Positions 27,915 to 36,623 are shown, numbered from the stretch's first letter. The stretch is DNA of 64,000 bases from a bacterium YEK0313 (GCA_000751295.2 CCMO02000001.1:4740615-4804614), one strand, 5' to 3'. Notes: a model not told the origin generated them from the letters alone. Numbers and translations: made by a program.

Positions 27915-28370
27915 TCAGTTCCGGGTTCCCGGCGCCTCGACCGGCACCAGGATGGTCTCGCCGGTCGCCACCAGCTTGCGCTCGCCGTCGTCGCTCTCGG
28001 CGAAGAGCTCGGCGGCCGTGAAGACCTGCCGGCGGCCGGCGCGCACCACCCGGGCTTCCGCGACGAAGGCCGAGCCGATGCCGGGCGCCAGGCAGTTAAC
28101 CTGGAAATGCGAGGCCATCACGCGACCGGCGACGCTCGCCGCGGCGAAACCGCAGGCCGTGTCGATCATCGCGCCGATCAGCCCGGCATGGAGGAAGCCG
28201 GCATATTGGCCGGCCTCCGGCTTCCAGGGCATGCGCAGCGTCGCCTTGCCGGCTTCCGCCGCGGTGACTTCGAAACCGGCCCAACGGTTGAACGCGGCCG
28301 AGCGGTTGATCGCCTCCAGGCTGGACCGCGGATCGGTCATGGCGGTTTCGGGCGGGGCCGGATCGGTCAT
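27915..28370 (-). CDS. PaaI-family hotdog thioesterase
   Basis: A 151-residue hotdog-fold protein of the PaaI/YigI type, which hydrolyses acyl-CoA or aryl-CoA thioesters. Conserved text includes INRSAAFNRWAGFEVTAAEAGKATLRMPWKPEAGQYAGFLHAGLIGAMIDTACGFAA, with the family GxxxHGGxxxxLxD position here as FLHAGLIGAMIDT. Its 3' end is 11 bases from the GlxA gene. It starts 82 bases from the TetR gene in the opposite direction and shares its operator, so the TetR protein most likely represses it. The MTDPAPPE start at 28370 may be replaced by MTDPRSS ten codons later. Confidence 0.88.
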   Translation of the reverse strand: MTDPAPPETAMTDPRSSLEAINRSAAFNRWAGFEVTAAEAGKATLRMPWKPEAGQYAGFLHAGLIGAMIDTACGFAAASVAGRVMASHFQVNCLAPGIGSAFVAEARVVRAGRRQVFTAAELFAESDDGERKLVATGETILVPVEAPGTRN

Positions 28371-28401
28371 CGCGGAACTCCTTCGGGCTGCATCTTGATT
28401 G

Positions 28402-28419
28402 ATATAGACCAGTCTATAT
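28402..28419. promoter_or_regulatory. Palindromic TetR operator ATATAGACCAGTCTATAT
   Basis: A perfect 18-bp palindrome with two central bases (arms 28402-28409 and 28412-28419) lies between the divergent PaaI and TetR genes. From memory it matches the TAGACC(A/G)GTCTA-type boxes described for LmrA/YxaF-group TetR repressors. Likely bound by the TetR protein encoded at 28453. Confidence 0.8.
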
Positions 28420-28452
28420 AGTCGAGCCGCCTGGGATCAAGCTGGAGCCAGC

Positions 28453-29055
28453 ATGCCGGCAGCGCCGAAACACCGCGACAAGATCGTCCGCGCCGCCGCC
28501 GACCTGTTCCGTCGCGCCGGCTACGCGGCGACCGGCACGAACGACATCGTCGCCCGCTCGGGCGCGCCCAAGGGCTCGCTCTACCACTATTTTCCCGGCG
28601 GCAAGGCCGAGATCGGCGCGGCCGCCGTCGACTATGCCGGCAAGCGCGTTGAGGCGACGCTCGCCGAGCTTCTCGCCCGCCACGACGGCGATGCGGCCGC
28701 GGCCGTTCTTGCCTATGGCGAGCTGCTGACCGGCTGGCTCGAACGGTCGGGCTATCGCGACGGCTGCCCGATCGCGACGGTGCTGCTGGAGGTCGCGCCG
28801 AGCGAAGCCGGCATTGCCGAGGTCGGACGCGCGGCCCTTGCCCGCTGGGCCGCTCTGTTTGCGGGGGCGCTCGAAAGCCGCGGGGTCGAGGCTGGCCGGG
28901 CTGGCGACCTCGGCACGCTGGCGGTCGCCCTCATCGAGGGCAGCCTGGTTCAGGCCCGGATCGAAAGAAGCGGGCGATGCATAGGTCTCGCCGTCACGGA
29001 GGCCGCCCGGCTGTTCACCGCGGCCATGACCGGGGCACCCCCCGGTCCCGCCTGA
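28453..29055 (+). CDS. TetR/AcrR-family transcriptional regulator (LmrA/YxaF-like)
   Basis: A 200-residue repressor: N-terminal helix-turn-helix (KIVRAAADLFRRAGYAATGTNDIVARSGAPKGSLYHYFPGGK) and a helical ligand domain. The PKGSLYHYFPGGKAEIGAAAVDYAG pattern and C-terminal DGCPIATVLLEVAP resemble the LmrA/YxaF subgroup. A GGAG site precedes the ATG. It is preceded by the palindromic operator (autoregulation likely), divergent from the PaaI thioesterase and followed after 100 bases by the molybdenum hydroxylase genes, so it may control both. Ligand unknown. Confidence 0.9.
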   Translation: MPAAPKHRDKIVRAAADLFRRAGYAATGTNDIVARSGAPKGSLYHYFPGGKAEIGAAAVDYAGKRVEATLAELLARHDGDAAAAVLAYGELLTGWLERSGYRDGCPIATVLLEVAPSEAGIAEVGRAALARWAALFAGALESRGVEAGRAGDLGTLAVALIEGSLVQARIERSGRCIGLAVTEAARLFTAAMTGAPPGPA

Positions 29056-29155
29056 CGCTGCCGCAGCCGGTTCTTGCAAAGCCCCCGCATTGGTGCACCA
29101 ATCGGAACCCCGGCATGACCGGCTGGTTCTTCCGAGAGACGAGCGGGGTGCAGGC

Positions 29156-29674
29156 ATGGCGACCGGCGATCATCGTTCCGAAGACCATCAAGGCGCCACG
29201 CCGCCCCCGGCCCGGCTCCGCGTCGCGCTGGTCGTCAACGGCCGGCCGCACGCGGTCGACATCGACCCGCGGCAATCCCTGCTCGACGTCCTGCGCGAGA
29301 CGCTGGACCTGACCGGCACGAAGAAGGGCTGCAACCAGGGCGCCTGCGGCGCCTGCACGGTTCTCCTCGACGGCCGGCGCATCCTCTCCTGCCTGACCCT
29401 CGCGGCCATGCATGACGGCGCCGCGGTCACGACCATCGAGGGACTTGCCGAGGGTGAGAAGCTGCATCCCCTGCAGGCGGCCTTCATCGCCCATGACGGG
29501 CTGCAATGCGGCTTCTGCACGCCCGGACAGATCATGTCCGGCCTCGGCTGCATCGCCGAAGGCCATGCCGGCTCGGCCGAAGAGATCAGCTTCTGGATGA
29601 GCGGCAATATCTGTCGATGTGGCGCCTATCCCGGCATCGTCGCGGCGGTCGCGGCAGCGGCGCGGGAGGTCTGA
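29156..29674 (+). CDS. Molybdenum hydroxylase small subunit, two [2Fe-2S] clusters (PaoA-like)
   Basis: A 172-residue iron-sulphur subunit of the xanthine-dehydrogenase family. The plant-type cluster is bound by GTKKGCNQGACGACTVLLDG and C of ILSCLTL; the second by CGFCTPGQ and CRCGAYPGI in the C-terminal half. Together they pass electrons from the Mo site to FAD. Sequence resembles PaoA/YagT of E. coli, but here there is no twin-arginine leader (the N-terminus is MATGDHRSEDHQGATPPPARL), so the enzyme is probably cytoplasmic. It is the first gene of a three-gene operon, two bases before the FAD gene. Confidence 0.92.
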   Translation: MATGDHRSEDHQGATPPPARLRVALVVNGRPHAVDIDPRQSLLDVLRETLDLTGTKKGCNQGACGACTVLLDGRRILSCLTLAAMHDGAAVTTIEGLAEGEKLHPLQAAFIAHDGLQCGFCTPGQIMSGLGCIAEGHAGSAEEISFWMSGNICRCGAYPGIVAAVAAAAREV

Positions 29675-29676
29675 TC

Positions 29677-30654
29677 ATGCTGCCCTTCGCGATCGACAAG
29701 GTCACCACCGAAGACGCCGCCATCGCGGCGGCCCTCGGCGGCGGCCGCTACATTGCCGGCGGCACCACGCTGGTCGACCTCATGCGCGAGGAGGTGGAGC
29801 GCCCCGAACGCCTGATCGACATCAACGCCCTGCCCTTGCGCCATATCCGCGCCGAGGGCGACGGTCTCGTCATCGGCGCGCTCGCCCGCATGGCCGAGGT
29901 CGCCGCGCACGCCGAGGTCAGGCGCCAGCAGCCGCTGATCGCCGAAAGCCTGGTCGAGGGCGCCTCGCCCCAGCTGCGCAACATGGCCTCCATCGGCGGC
30001 AACCTCCTGCAGCGTGTCCGATGCCCCTATTTCCGGATGCTCGACGCGCCCTGCAACAAGCGCACGCCGGAAACCGGCTGCGCGGCGATCGACGGCCTCA
30101 ATGCCGGCCATGCCATTCTCGGCACCAGCGACCATTGCATCGCGACCCATCCCTCCGATCTTGCCGTCGCGCTGGTCGCGCTCGGCGCCACCGTGCGGCT
30201 GCGCGGACCGGCGGGCGACCGCAGCATGGCGGTGGAGGAGCTCTACCGCCTGCCCGAAGCCTCGCCCCACCTCGAGCACACGCTCCTGCCGGGCGAGCTC
30301 ATCGTCGAGATCGCCGTCCCCGGCGGCCCGCATGCCGGCAAGGCCCGCTATCTGAAGGTGCGTGACCGGGCATCCTACGAATTCGCGCTGGTCTCGGTCG
30401 CGGCCGCCCTCGACATGACCGATGGCGTGATCCGCGCCGCGCGCCTTGCCGCCGGCGGCGTCGGCACGCGGCCCTGGCGCCTCGCGGCCTGCGAACAGGC
30501 CCTCGTCGGCAAGCCGCCGGAACGGCAGACCTTCCAGGCCGCCGCGGCGCTCGCGCTCGACGGCGCGCGCGCCTTCCCGGGCAATCGCTACAAGCTCGAC
30601 CTCCTGCCGCGCACCATCGTGCGGGCGCTCGAAATGGCTGGAGGAGAGCCATGA
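29677..30654 (+). CDS. Molybdenum hydroxylase FAD subunit with [4Fe-4S] insertion (PaoB-like)
   Basis: A 325-residue FAD-binding subunit (CO dehydrogenase medium-chain type). N-terminal GGRYIAGGTTLVDLMRE and ASPQLRNMASIGGNLLQRVRCPYF bind FAD. The cysteine pattern C116, C126, C135 and C154 (nt about 30022-30138, including CNKRTPETGC and SDHCIATHPSD) matches the extra [4Fe-4S] cluster segment of E. coli PaoB/YagS. The C-terminal domain is complete. The ATG at 29677 is two bases after the previous stop; it overlaps the next gene by four bases (ATGA). Confidence 0.92.
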   Translation: MLPFAIDKVTTEDAAIAAALGGGRYIAGGTTLVDLMREEVERPERLIDINALPLRHIRAEGDGLVIGALARMAEVAAHAEVRRQQPLIAESLVEGASPQLRNMASIGGNLLQRVRCPYFRMLDAPCNKRTPETGCAAIDGLNAGHAILGTSDHCIATHPSDLAVALVALGATVRLRGPAGDRSMAVEELYRLPEASPHLEHTLLPGELIVEIAVPGGPHAGKARYLKVRDRASYEFALVSVAAALDMTDGVIRAARLAAGGVGTRPWRLAACEQALVGKPPERQTFQAAAALALDGARAFPGNRYKLDLLPRTIVRALEMAGGEP

Positions 30655-32885
30655 CGACCGGACTGATCGGACAGCCGCTGCCACGCGTCGACGGCCGCGC
30701 CAAGGTCACGGGCGGGGCTCGCTATGCCGCGGACTTCAACCAGCCCGGCCAGGCCTATGCCGTCATCGTCAGCGCGGGCATCGGCCTCGGCCGTATCGCC
30801 TATGTCGATCACGACGGGCCCGCCGGCATGCCGGGTGTTCTCGCCGTGATCAGCCATCGCAATGCGCCGCGCCTGCCTTACGCCCCGCACAAGAGCTATA
30901 TCGATCCGCCGGTCGGCGAGCGGCTGCACGTGCTGCAGGACGCGCAGATCCGCTTCTATGGCCAGCCGATCGCCGTCGTCGTCGCCGATACGCTCGACCA
31001 TGCCGAACGCGCGGCGGCCGCGATGCGCGTCGCCTACGACGTGGAACAGCCGGTGGTCGGCTTCGACGATCCGCGCGCCGAGCCGGCCGACCTGACGCCG
31101 GTCAAGGCGCCGGGCGTCCGGATCCAGGCCGAGCGGGCGCGCGGCGATGCCGACGGAGGTTTCGCGGCCGCGCCGCTCAGGCTCGACAACAGCTATGAGA
31201 TCGCCCGTGAAAACCACAATCCCATGGAGCCGCACGCAACCATCGCGGCCTGGCAGGGCGATCGCCTGACGCTCTGGAGCAAAAGCCAGTTCGTGGTCAA
31301 CGAGCGGGCCGAGATCGCCGCGATCTTCGGCCTCGCGCCCGACAATGTCGAGGTCATCTGCCCCTTTGTCGGCGGCGCCTTCGGCACCAGTCTCAGGACC
31401 TGGCCTCATGTGACGATCGCGGCGATCGCCGCCCGCCAGGTCGGGCGGCCGGTCAAGCTCGTCCTCACGCGCCGCCAGATGTTCTTTTCGACCGGCCATC
31501 GGCCACACACGCGCCAGCGCATCGCCCTTGGCGCCAGCCCTGACGGCAGGCTTGCCGCGATCATCCACGAGGCGCTCGGCGAAACCAGCCGGCACGAGGA
31601 GTTCATCGAGGCGCTGACCAGCGCCACGCATCATCTCTATGCCTGCCCGAACGTGCGCACCCGCTACCGCCTGCAGCCGCTCGATACCGGCACCCCGAAC
31701 CATATGCGTGCCCCGGGCGAGTCGAGCGGCATCTTTGCCCTCGAATGCGCCATGGACGAGCTGTCCTACACGCTCGGCCTCGACCCGATCGAGCTCCGGC
31801 GCCGCAACGAGCCGGAGCGCGACGAGAGCGAAGGCAAGCCTTTCTCGAGCCGGTCGCTTACCGCCTGCTACGAGGCCGCAGCCGCACGGTTCGGCTGGTC
31901 GCGCCGCGAGGCCGGACCGCGCACCATGCGCGACGGCCGGCTCCTGATCGGCATGGGCATGGCGGCCGCCACCTATCCCGCCTTCCATTCGCCGGCGAGC
32001 GCGCGCGTCCGGCTGCTGGCGCAGGGCGTCGCGGAGGTCGAGGTCGCCGCGAGCGACATGGGCCCCGGCACCTACACGTCGGTGACGCAGGTTGCCGCCG
32101 AAGCGCTCGGCCTGCCGCTCGACCAGGTGCGGCTCGACATCGGCCGCTCGGCCTATCCGCCGGCACCGCCCCACGGCGGCTCCCAGACCATGGCTTCCGT
32201 CGGCTCGGCCGTCCGGGCCGCCTGCGTCGCAGCTCAGGACGAACTGGTGAAGCGGGCGATCGCCGATCCCGGCGGCCCGCTGTTCGGCGCCGTGGCCGGC
32301 GAGCTCGTCTGGCGCGACGGCCTGCTCCATCGCCGCGACGGCGGCGCGGCCGGCCAGTCCTATGCCGCGCTCGTGTTCCGCTCCGGCGCTCCGGTGGAGG
32401 CCGAGGCATCGTCGCGGCGCGAAAACGAGCTTGCCCGGCGCTATTCGATGCATGCGTTCGGCGCGATCTTCGTCGAGGTCGCGGTCGATCCCGATGTCGG
32501 CACCATCCGCATGCGACGGGCGGTCGGCGCCTATGACATCGGCCGCGTCGTCAACCCGCAGCTGGCGCGCAGCCAATGCGTCGGCGGCATGATCGGCGGC
32601 ATCGGCATGGCCCTGATGGAGCGGACCGTCCTCGACCCGCGCGACGGCCGCCCCGCCAATGCCCATCTCGCCGACTATCTCGTGCCGGTGCACCTCGACA
32701 TCCCGCCGATCGAGGCGCTTTTTGTCGAAACCGAGGACCCGCACGTCAATCCGCTCGGGGTCAAGGGCGTCGGCGAGATCGCCCTGGTCGGCATGGCGCC
32801 CGCCATCGCCAATGCGGTGTTCCACGCGACCGGCAAGAGGCTGCGCAGCCTGCCGATCCGGATCGAGGACATCCTGGAGGCCTGA
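30651..32885 (+). CDS. Molybdenum hydroxylase large Moco-binding subunit (PaoC-like)
   Basis: A 744-residue molybdopterin-cytosine-dinucleotide subunit of aldehyde/xanthine oxidase type. It starts QPLPRVDGRAKVTGGARYAADF, has VICPFVGGAFGTSLRTWPHV, AGESSGIFALECAMDEL-type text and ends with HVNPLGVKGVGEIALVG, in which the glutamate is the catalytic base. The YagR/PaoC family oxidises aldehydes to acids. Last gene of the operon, overlapping the FAD gene by four bases. No chaperone (PaoD/XdhC) gene follows, so maturation must use one elsewhere. Confidence 0.92.
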   Translation: MTTGLIGQPLPRVDGRAKVTGGARYAADFNQPGQAYAVIVSAGIGLGRIAYVDHDGPAGMPGVLAVISHRNAPRLPYAPHKSYIDPPVGERLHVLQDAQIRFYGQPIAVVVADTLDHAERAAAAMRVAYDVEQPVVGFDDPRAEPADLTPVKAPGVRIQAERARGDADGGFAAAPLRLDNSYEIARENHNPMEPHATIAAWQGDRLTLWSKSQFVVNERAEIAAIFGLAPDNVEVICPFVGGAFGTSLRTWPHVTIAAIAARQVGRPVKLVLTRRQMFFSTGHRPHTRQRIALGASPDGRLAAIIHEALGETSRHEEFIEALTSATHHLYACPNVRTRYRLQPLDTGTPNHMRAPGESSGIFALECAMDELSYTLGLDPIELRRRNEPERDESEGKPFSSRSLTACYEAAAARFGWSRREAGPRTMRDGRLLIGMGMAAATYPAFHSPASARVRLLAQGVAEVEVAASDMGPGTYTSVTQVAAEALGLPLDQVRLDIGRSAYPPAPPHGGSQTMASVGSAVRAACVAAQDELVKRAIADPGGPLFGAVAGELVWRDGLLHRRDGGAAGQSYAALVFRSGAPVEAEASSRRENELARRYSMHAFGAIFVEVAVDPDVGTIRMRRAVGAYDIGRVVNPQLARSQCVGGMIGGIGMALMERTVLDPRDGRPANAHLADYLVPVHLDIPPIEALFVETEDPHVNPLGVKGVGEIALVGMAPAIANAVFHATGKRLRSLPIRIEDILEA

Positions 32886-32913
32886 GGCAACGGCCGGTTT
32901 TCCGGCCCGAGGA

Positions 32914-32942
32914 TTGCTCCCGGCGCCCAATTCGGCTATAGG
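32914..32942 (+). promoter_or_regulatory. Likely sigma-70 promoter of rplY
   Basis: TTGCTC (32914-32919) and TATAGG (32937-32942) are exactly 17 bases apart and lie 74 bases before the rplY ATG, in the short gap after the molybdenum hydroxylase operon. Confidence 0.65.
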
Positions 32943-33016
32943 CCGCCGGTCCCGTGGCACATCTTCAGCACCCCTGGAGGCTCGGCCGCGGGTCTTTCTT
33001 TTGGAGAAACAAGACC

Positions 33017-33652
33017 ATGGCTGCCATCACCAAGATGTCGGCGACGGTCCGCGCGAAAGGCGGCAAGGGGGCCGCTCGCGCCGAACGTCGTGAGGGCCGC
33101 GTGCCCGGCGTCATCTACGGGGACAAGAAGTCCCCCGTCCTGATCTCGCTCGATTACAAGACCCTGCACCAGCGCATCTATGCCGGCCACTTCCTCTCGA
33201 CCGTGATCGAGCTCGATGTCGGCGGCGAGAAGCACCGGGTGATCCCGCGCGATTACCAGCTCGATCCGGTGAAGGACTTCCCGGTTCACGTCGATTTCCT
33301 GCGCCTCGGCCAGGGTGCCGAGATTTCCGTCGCCATTCCGATCCACGTGAAGGGCGCCGAAGTCTCCCCGGGCATCAAGCGCGGCGGCACGATCAACCTC
33401 GTCGAGCACGCGGTCACGCTGCTCTGCCAGGCCGATTCGATCCCGGAAGCCGTCGACGTCGACGTCTCCGAGCTCAATATCGGCTCGTCCGTGCACCTCA
33501 GCGACATCGCTTTGCCGGCCGGCACCCGCTCCGCCAGCAAGGACAATGTCACGCTCCTGTCCATCGTCGCGCCCTCGGGCTTCGCCGAGGCCGAGGCTGA
33601 AGCCGCGGCCGCCGCGGAAGCCGCGGCTGCACCGGACGCTGCCAAGAAGTAA
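33017..33652 (+). CDS. rplY: 50S ribosomal protein L25/general stress protein Ctc
   Basis: A 211-residue protein of the long (Ctc) L25 class that binds 5S rRNA. It has the N-terminal L25 domain (ARAERREGRVPGVIYGDKKSPVLISLDYK and HRVIPRDYQLDPVKDFPVHVDFLRL), the C-terminal Ctc beta domain, and an Ala/Glu-rich tail with no clear structure. The ATG at 33017 follows GGAGAAAC. It begins a conserved block rplY-pth-ychF; the prs gene that commonly precedes it is not present here. Confidence 0.95.
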   Translation: MAAITKMSATVRAKGGKGAARAERREGRVPGVIYGDKKSPVLISLDYKTLHQRIYAGHFLSTVIELDVGGEKHRVIPRDYQLDPVKDFPVHVDFLRLGQGAEISVAIPIHVKGAEVSPGIKRGGTINLVEHAVTLLCQADSIPEAVDVDVSELNIGSSVHLSDIALPAGTRSASKDNVTLLSIVAPSGFAEAEAEAAAAAEAAAAPDAAKK

Positions 33653-33709
33653 GTGCGCAAGGCGGGGCCCGGATCTGCCGGGGCCCTGCCCTGCCGCTCG
33701 CATCGAACG

Positions 33710-33736
33710 GGCCCTCTCTCGCGAGAGGGCCTTTTT
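33710..33736 (+). terminator. Intrinsic terminator after rplY
   Basis: A perfect 9-bp stem (33710-33718 with 33723-33731) with loop TCGC is followed directly by five T (33732-33736). It separates rplY from pth, so pth probably has its own promoter or needs read-through. Confidence 0.9.
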
Positions 33737-33863
33737 CGTTCCGGCATCACGGCACCGGACGCCGCCGGACCGTGGCAATTTTGCGCTTCACGACGCCGGA
33801 ATGATGCGACATAGGACATCGCAACCGACCGGCACCGTGCCGGCGGCGCGAAGGATGTGAGGC

Positions 33864-34469
33864 ATGATCCTCCTGGCCGGCCTCGGCAATCCCGGGGCGC
33901 GTTACGCCGGCAACCGGCACAATATCGGGTTCATGGCGGTGGAGGCGATCCATCGCCGGCACCGCTTCGCCCCCTGGCGCCAGCGCTTCCAGGGCCTCAC
34001 CGCCGAAGGCACGATCGGGGCCGAGAAGGTGCTGCTGGCCATGCCCGGCACCTATATGAACGAGAGCGGCCGCTCCGTCGGCGAGGCCATGCGCTTCTTC
34101 AAGATCCCGCTCGGCGACGTTGTCGTCTTCCACGACGAGCTGGACCTGCCGCCGGCCAAGCTGCGGGTGAAGACCGGCGGCGGCAATGCCGGCCATAACG
34201 GGCTGCGCTCGATCACCGCACAATGCGGCAACGACTATCGCCGCGTGCGGCTCGGCATCGGCCATCCCGGCGACAAGGCGCTGGTCCATGCCTATGTGCT
34301 GAACGATTTCGCCAAGGCCGAGCGCCCCTGGGTCGAGGATCTCGTCGACGCGGTGGCGGATGCGGCCGATCTGCTCGTGGCCGGCGACGACGCCTCGTTC
34401 CAGAACCGCGTCCATCTCGCCATGGACGGACGCGGCTGGAACGACGTCAAGCGGGTCGGGGAGGCCTGA
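33864..34469 (+). CDS. pth: Peptidyl-tRNA hydrolase
   Basis: Cleaves peptidyl-tRNA released from stalled ribosomes. The 201 residues include LAGLGNPGARYAGNRHNIGF (with catalytic His), PGTYMNESGRSV, the VFHDELDLPPAKLRVK segment and KTGGGNAGHNGLRSI, all diagnostic of family 1 Pth. The length is normal. The ATG at 33864 is immediately before the conserved strand. Forms the middle of rplY-pth-ychF; 89 bases precede ychF. Confidence 0.97.
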   Translation: MILLAGLGNPGARYAGNRHNIGFMAVEAIHRRHRFAPWRQRFQGLTAEGTIGAEKVLLAMPGTYMNESGRSVGEAMRFFKIPLGDVVVFHDELDLPPAKLRVKTGGGNAGHNGLRSITAQCGNDYRRVRLGIGHPGDKALVHAYVLNDFAKAERPWVEDLVDAVADAADLLVAGDDASFQNRVHLAMDGRGWNDVKRVGEA

Positions 34470-34558
34470 CCTGCGGCCCCGCCGCTCCCTTCGTGAGGGT
34501 TGACACCTCATCCCCGGCGCTCGACAAGGCGCCAGCCAACCAACGGATGCTTTTCGCC

Positions 34559-35656
34559 ATGGGCTTCAAATGCGGCATTGTCGGTCTGCCGAATGTCGGC
34601 AAATCGACCCTCTTCAATGCCCTGACGCAGACTGCCGCGGCCCAGGCCGCCAACTATCCCTTCTGCACGATCGAGCCGAATGTCGGTGACGTCTCCGTGC
34701 CCGACCCGCGCCTCGACCAGCTCGCCGCGATCGGCAAGTCGCGCGAGATCATCCCGACCCGCATCACCTTCGTCGACATTGCGGGCATCGTCCGCGGCGC
34801 TTCCAAGGGCGAGGGCCTCGGCAACCAGTTCCTCGCCAATATCCGCGAGGTCGATGCCATCGCCCATGTCGTGCGCTGCTTCGAGAACGGCGACATCACC
34901 CATGTCGAGGGCAAGATCGACCCGATCGCCGATATCGAGACGATCGAGACCGAGCTGATGCTGGCCGACCTGGAGAGCCTCGAGAAGCGGCTCGTCGGCC
35001 TCGAGAAGAAGGCCAAGTCCGGCGACAAGGAAGCCAAGGAAGCGGTCGACCTGATCAACCGTGCCCTGGTGCACCTGCGCGACGGCCGGCCGGCGCGCGT
35101 CACCGTGGTGAAGCCGGAGGAGCAGCGTGCCTTCGACATGCTCAATCTCCTGACCACCAAGCCCGTGCTCTATGTCTGCAATGTCGAGGAAGGATCGGCA
35201 GACCAGGGCAATGCCTTCTCGGCCAAGGTGTTCGAGCGCGCCGCCGCCGAGGGCGCCAAGGCGGTCGTCGTCTCCGCCCAGATCGAAAGCGAGATCGCGG
35301 TCATGGCGGCCGACGAGCAGCGCGAATTTCTCGACGCCGTCGGCCTTGCCGAGCCGGGGCTCAACCGCGTCATCCGGGCCGGCTACGAGCTCCTGTCGCT
35401 GGTGACCTATTTCACCGTCGGCCCGAAGGAAGCGCGCGCCTGGACCATCACCAAGGGCACCCGGGCCCCGCAGGCCGCCGGCGTCATCCACAGCGACTTC
35501 GAGAAGGGCTTCATCCGCGCCGAAACCATCGCTTTCGCCGACTATGTCGGGCTGAACGGCGAGGCCGGCGCGCGCGATGCCGGACGCCTGAGGCTGGAAG
35601 GCAAGGACTATGTCGTCGCCGACGGCGACGTCCTGCATTTCCGCTTCGCCAACTGA
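34559..35656 (+). CDS. ychF: Redox-regulated ATPase YchF (Obg-like)
   Basis: A 365-residue P-loop NTPase of the Obg family. G1 is GLPNVGKST, G2/G3 in ITFVDIAGIVRGASKGEGLGNQFL, and the base-recognition motif is VCNVEEG (N-x-x-E) rather than NKxD, as in YchF, which prefers ATP. A coiled-coil helical insert (about residues 130-170) and a C-terminal TGS domain follow (FTVGPKEARAWTITKGTRAPQAAGVIHSDF). The ATG at 34559 (MGFKCG) gives the standard N-terminus; an ATG at 34547 is also in frame. Confidence 0.96.
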   Translation: MGFKCGIVGLPNVGKSTLFNALTQTAAAQAANYPFCTIEPNVGDVSVPDPRLDQLAAIGKSREIIPTRITFVDIAGIVRGASKGEGLGNQFLANIREVDAIAHVVRCFENGDITHVEGKIDPIADIETIETELMLADLESLEKRLVGLEKKAKSGDKEAKEAVDLINRALVHLRDGRPARVTVVKPEEQRAFDMLNLLTTKPVLYVCNVEEGSADQGNAFSAKVFERAAAEGAKAVVVSAQIESEIAVMAADEQREFLDAVGLAEPGLNRVIRAGYELLSLVTYFTVGPKEARAWTITKGTRAPQAAGVIHSDFEKGFIRAETIAFADYVGLNGEAGARDAGRLRLEGKDYVVADGDVLHFRFAN

Positions 35657-35677
35657 GCCGCACCGGTCGAGGTGATC

Positions 35678-36151
35678 ATGGCGCCGCGCTTCGCCTTCGA
35701 GGATTTCGTACCCGGTGCCGTCGAGACCTACGGCGCCTATCCGGTCACCCGCGAGGAGGTGGTGGCCTATGCCAGCGAATTCGACCCGCAGCCGTTCCAC
35801 CTCGACGAGGCCGCCGGCAAGGCGTCGATGCTCGGCGGCCAGGCGGCCTCCGGCTGGCATTCCTGCGCCATGATGATGCGCATCAACTGCGATCACTTCG
35901 TCACCGATTCCACGTCGATGGGCGGGCCCGGGCTCGACGAGATCAAATGGGTCAAGCCGGTCTTTCCCGGCGACACGCTGTCGGTGCGCCGCCACATCCT
36001 CGAGGCGCGCGTCTCGGCTTCCAAGCCCGACCGCGGCATCGTCCGGTTCCGCTTCGAGCTTCTGAACCAGCACGGCGAGGTGGTGATGATCCAGGTCAAT
36101 CCGATCATGTTCGGCCTGCGCCATCCCGGCGCCGGCGCGGCCAGGGACTGA
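35678..36151 (+). CDS. MaoC-family hotdog dehydratase, copy 1
   Basis: A 157-residue single hotdog domain of the MaoC/R-specific enoyl-CoA hydratase type. The active-site signature is FDPQPFHLDEAAGKASMLGGQAASGWHSCAMMMRI, with the catalytic Asp/His pair. It starts at the ATG at 35678, which follows GAGG with good spacing. Copy 2 lies directly downstream in the same direction (10 bases). A MaoC-type gene following ychF is a common arrangement in Rhizobiales, as I recall. Confidence 0.9.
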   Translation: MAPRFAFEDFVPGAVETYGAYPVTREEVVAYASEFDPQPFHLDEAAGKASMLGGQAASGWHSCAMMMRINCDHFVTDSTSMGGPGLDEIKWVKPVFPGDTLSVRRHILEARVSASKPDRGIVRFRFELLNQHGEVVMIQVNPIMFGLRHPGAGAARD

Positions 36152-36161
36152 GGGACGCGCC

Positions 36162-36623
36162 ATGTACGACGAGATCGTCATCGGCGAGCGCGACGAACTC
36201 GGCTCGCACACATTCACCGCCGAGGCGATCATCGCCTTCGCGCGGAAATACGATCCCCAGCCCTTCCACATCGATGAGGAGGCCGCGCGGCGCAGCCATT
36301 TCGGCGGCCTGATCGCCTCCGGCTGGCACACCGGCGGCGTCTGGATGCGGCTCAGGGTCGAGCGCTGGCAGGCGATCAATGCCGAGCGCGCCGCGCGCGG
36401 CCTGCCGCCTCACCGCAACGGTCCCTCGCCCGGCTTCACCAACCTCGCCTGGCTGAAGCCCGTCTATGCCGGCGACACCATCACCTACGCGACCGAGGTG
36501 AAGTCGAAACGCCCGCTCGCCTCCCGGCCCGGCTGGGGCATCGTCACCAGCCACAATACCGGCGTCAATCAGCACGGCGACCTGGTCTTCGCCTTCGACG
36601 GCACGGTGCTCTTGCCGCGCTGA
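36162..36623 (+). CDS. MaoC-family hotdog dehydratase, copy 2
   Basis: A 153-residue paralogue of the preceding gene, with YDPQPFHIDEEAARRSHFGGLIASGWHTGGVWMRL and a longer insert (VERWQAINAERAARGLPPHRNGPSPGFTNLAWLKPVYAGD). Together they may form a heterodimeric hydratase, as is known for some two-hotdog hydratases (inference). Both share the operon of ychF by close spacing, so translation-linked expression is likely. Confidence 0.9.
   Translation: MYDEIVIGERDELGSHTFTAEAIIAFARKYDPQPFHIDEEAARRSHFGGLIASGWHTGGVWMRLRVERWQAINAERAARGLPPHRNGPSPGFTNLAWLKPVYAGDTITYATEVKSKRPLASRPGWGIVTSHNTGVNQHGDLVFAFDGTVLLPR

Noticed and set aside
30588..32960. A 790-codon minus-strand frame opposite the Moco subunit
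   Set aside because: Antisense shadow with no domain. The plus-strand gene has a catalytic motif and operon overlap.
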